In this document: positions 58,485 to 64,000 of the stretch, in pieces
How the letters are laid out: every line of letters starts with the position of its first letter
How positions within the stretch are numbered: position 1 is the stretch's first letter
NCBI GenBank assembly: GCA_001179505.1
Contig: CDMY01000499.1
Span: forward strand, 166,866 to 230,865
Direction of reading: 5' to 3'
Source: Vitrella brassicaformis
Lineage: Eukaryota > Sar > Vitrellaceae
Length of the DNA stretch: 64,000 nucleotides
Made by a program: the position numbers and the translations under genes
The notes under the pieces: generated by a model
Told to the model about the DNA's origin: nothing
What the model saw: only the letters and a program-made list of their open reading frames with translations
The model's database searches: none

Positions 58485-59297
58485 AGAGAGACAGGGCGGG
58501 AGGGAGGGCGGGCGGGAGGGGGTATTGCTGTGTGCATGTGTGAGAGTGGGTCAAGAGAGAGTGTCCCAAAGGGACGACTTTTCGACGTGGCTTGACGTTC
58601 TCGTTGCCTGTGTGGTCCTGTCTCACTGATGGTCTCCCAACGCATCATGTGATTGGTGACACCACCGAATCGCCTGAAGCGTGGGGAGCGTTCTGGTGGG
58701 CGAGGCAGTGCCACACGGCAACTAGAGCTCGGCAAGCGTCGATCAGTGAGGAATCGACACACAACACACACACAGTCATTGAGTTTTGATGCTGCTGGGT
58801 CGGGGATGGTGGGGTAGATAGAGTGGGTTAGTTAGGACCACTGGCTGCGGTGCATTGGGTGTTTTGATGAGCATCTTTGCCGGACTCTCTCCCTTCATGG
58901 CTTCCTGTGTCCCCCGTCACTGAGTTCGTGAACCTTGCGGTGATCCTTACCTTTCGCTCCTTTGCAGCGAGCGACAGGCAGGGATGCGCCGTGGGGTGGC
59001 CGTACTGGAGCGGGGGAAGATGAGCTTTGGTGGGAGGAGAGACCAGCGGGACTTACGTCCAATTGCTTATGTCATGGGTGAGCTTCTCGAATGACCACAC
59101 CAAGTGAGACATACATGCCGGTGTGAGGTTGGGCGACGTTTTTGCGTGTCAGTCATGTCCATGGCTCATACACAAAGGACGCCTTCTTCATGAAACGATC
59201 GCGTTATTTCGGCTCGCAGTCGAGACGTTGCGGATCTCTTGACTTTCCCTTCCTGCGTCAAACGCTCTCAGGAAGGCGCTCCGCGCCTCGTGGCCGT
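58485..59297 (+). other. Intergenic region upstream of the GH1 gene
   Basis: About 810 bases, G-rich simple sequence first, then unique sequence. An in-frame ATG at about 59190 would add a ~36-residue basic leader to the GH1 protein, but the signal peptide begins at 59298. Minus-oriented TGCGAGCCGA at 59210-59219 resembles the promoter element but faces the wrong way. Confidence 0.4.
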
Positions 59298-62507
<3,210 letters not shown>

Positions 62508-63310
62508 TGGACAGAGGAGGGGAGTGAGGGGCGAGAGGGGGGAGACAGACAGACAGACATCCGGGTGTCTGTTTACGTGGGCGGCCCGTGTGTGTAAATA
62601 GTGGATGTCGGTGTATTTGGTTGACGTCTAGGTAGGTGTTGTGTGTTCCCTGTGTGTGTGTGTGTGTTGCGTCCCTGTGCACAATAGTATAATTCGTTTG
62701 CAATTCGTGTGTGTGAGTTCAGGACGGAGGTAGAACGAACTGTAGCCGTCGTCTGTGTGCCCATAGTGAATGGAGTGAATGAGAGTCCACCCACGATCGG
62801 CGCGAGCAATGCAAGCCAGAAACACAATCGCGACACAACCGACCGACAACCGAAGGAGGTCTTTCCTCCGTCTTGCGTGTTAGATGTGTGTCTGTTTGTT
62901 TGTCCATGCTGATGGCCACCCCACGCAGCGAGTGATGACGCTCACCCACCGTGCGGCATCACCATCGTCAAAGACAGCCACCACATCACACCACACAAGC
63001 CAAATCAACATCAGGAACACTTTAGGCCTCCCTCTGTCACGAGACATATCAACATCTTATCACATAGGTGGGTGATTCAGGGCCGGATGCATCGCGCCGT
63101 GCGATTCCTTCCGGCTCGCCAGTGCCGCCGTGGTCAGCCACGCACCTCACCCGCAACGAACGCATTGCCCGCTCGCAACGCAGTCATGACGGATGCAGTG
63201 TGTGATCAACTACGACGGCACGGAGGAACCAGGAAGAAACAAGCAGGCCTTATCTCGCACTCGCAATAGAACAGCACGAGACACCGACAGACAGGCTCTC
63301 CGTCTCATCC
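62508..63310 (+). other. Intergenic region between convergent GH1 and IF-2 genes
   Basis: About 800 bases between two stop codons; TG-rich and mixed sequence, no supportable exon. Confidence 0.5.
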
Positions 63311-64000
63311 TTAGAGTCCGGATGCGGTCGGCTGTTTCTTCAGTGTGGTAACGTAGGCCAAGTGGTCGCGCATCCGCTGCACGTTCTCACACCGCACCCG
63401 CACATCCTCCACCAAATCAGTGAACACATCGAACCTGACACACACACACACACCGACAGACACACTTGGATCTGGATGCACCTCACCGGTCTGGCTGGTC
63501 TGACTGACCTTTTGATGGTGATTTTGTTCTCGACGGCTTCTCGGATGGCTGGCGGCTGCACCCCGACTTGGAAGGCGTAGACGGGGCAGTAGCCGTAGTT
63601 GCGCTCGACGTCGGCGTGGGTGATGTCGCCCTTGACCACCGTTCCCACACCGCCGTGCACTATTGGAATGCGCATGGCGTACTCGCGCTGAGACCACACA
63701 CACACACGCGTGTCGTGAGCCTCTGTGGTGTGTTTATGTGTGTGTTGTGCGGACCTGCAATTGCTCGAATGTGTCCATGAAGACGTCAAAGGTGGACATG
63801 CTGTCGGTCTTGAGGATGACCGGCACCACCGGCGAGTTGACCGTCGGAATCGCAAAGGGCTCCTCGCCCTCCTCGCCCTCCCACCCCTCACCATCACCAT
63901 CACCCCCGCCGTCGTTGCTGCCCTTGCTGCGACGGCCGTCTGCCCTGGCCAGCTCGTCCATGAGGATGGATTTCTCCTCTGGCTGGGCGAGGGGCGGCTC
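63311..64000 (-). CDS. Translation initiation factor IF-2 type GTPase, C-terminal part (5' end outside window)
   Basis: Three minus-strand exons (63755 to beyond 64000, 63509-63687, 63311-63434). The translation VPVILKTDSMSTFDVFMDTF, REYAMRIPIVHGGVGTVVKG, DITHADVERNYGYCPVYAFQ and REAVENKITIKRFDVFTDLV matches the layout of IF-2 domain 3 and its exit helix: 'vk.d..Gs.ea', 'v..i..gVG.i...Di..A.....ii.gFnv....a...A....v.i...diiY.lid'. An acidic Gly/Asp/Glu insert precedes it. The GTPase part lies beyond the window. In eukaryotes this bacterial-type factor works in mitochondria or plastids; which one is not decidable here. The usual IF-2 C2 (initiator tRNA-binding) domain seems absent: the protein ends soon after domain 3 at 63311. 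Confidence 0.75.

Overview
The window is nuclear DNA of a eukaryote. Its genes are split into many short exons, and the introns are typically 60-120 bases long. Most introns carry runs of TG/GT (or AC) dinucleotides and end in TGCAG. The gene content is that of an alga or algal relative: fused glutamate synthase, Moco sulfurase, a bacterial-type IF-2, a TrmH/SpoU RNA methylase, a small protein with a secretory plus plastid-like leader, B-box/MORN/MATH proteins, and glycosidases. This combination fits a chromerid alveolate, and Vitrella-like algae fit best. The organism call is inference from intron style and gene content, not from a database match. I saw no prokaryotic operon, CRISPR array or phage system.

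Layout. 33-6426 (+) is the 3' part of glutamate synthase in 25 exons. 7621-8032 (+) is a MYCBP homologue. 8654-11986 (+) is an ABCG half-transporter. 12519-14149 (+) is a coiled-coil protein. 14.2-19.4 kb is a gene-poor stretch holding a Helitron fragment, a TLDc-like gene interrupted by an assembly gap, two diverged copies of an unidentified degenerate gene, and a frameshifted Ty1/copia pol remnant. 19486-20713 (-) is a SpoU-family RNA methyltransferase, divergent from 20940-22694 (+), a probable helical-repeat protein. 23087-25931 (-) is an ankyrin-RING protein. 28045-29054 (+) is a small protein of unknown function. 29401-32904 (+) is a WW/B-box/IQ protein resembling ciliary or centrosomal proteins. 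33162-35847 (-) is Moco sulfurase.

36421-49886 (+) is one very large gene. It encodes an N-terminal MATH domain, four tandem copies of an unnamed 'NGxY...GRPaYk...W' module, a long charged coiled coil and a proline/glutamine-rich tail. Exon phases close from one end of the module array to the other, which supports a single gene. 50355-51974 (+) encodes a secreted cysteine-rich protein. 53708-54865 (-) is a MORN-repeat protein. 55520-57734 (-) is a GH27 alpha-galactosidase, divergent from 57911-58484 (+), a small membrane protein. 59298-62507 (+) is a GH1 beta-glucosidase. 63311-64000 (-) is the C-terminal part of an IF-2-type initiation factor and runs off the window.

Three observations cut across genes. 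At least five introns use GC rather than GT at the 5' splice site, and reading frame or homology supports each of them. A motif close to TGCGAGCTTA lies in gene orientation upstream of at least six start codons, five of them within 20-70 bases, and is a candidate core-promoter or transcription-start element. Three runs of exactly 300 N (16224, 47821, 61909) are assembly gaps next to simple or G/C-rich sequence. Exon boundaries given here were read by eye and may be off by a few bases.
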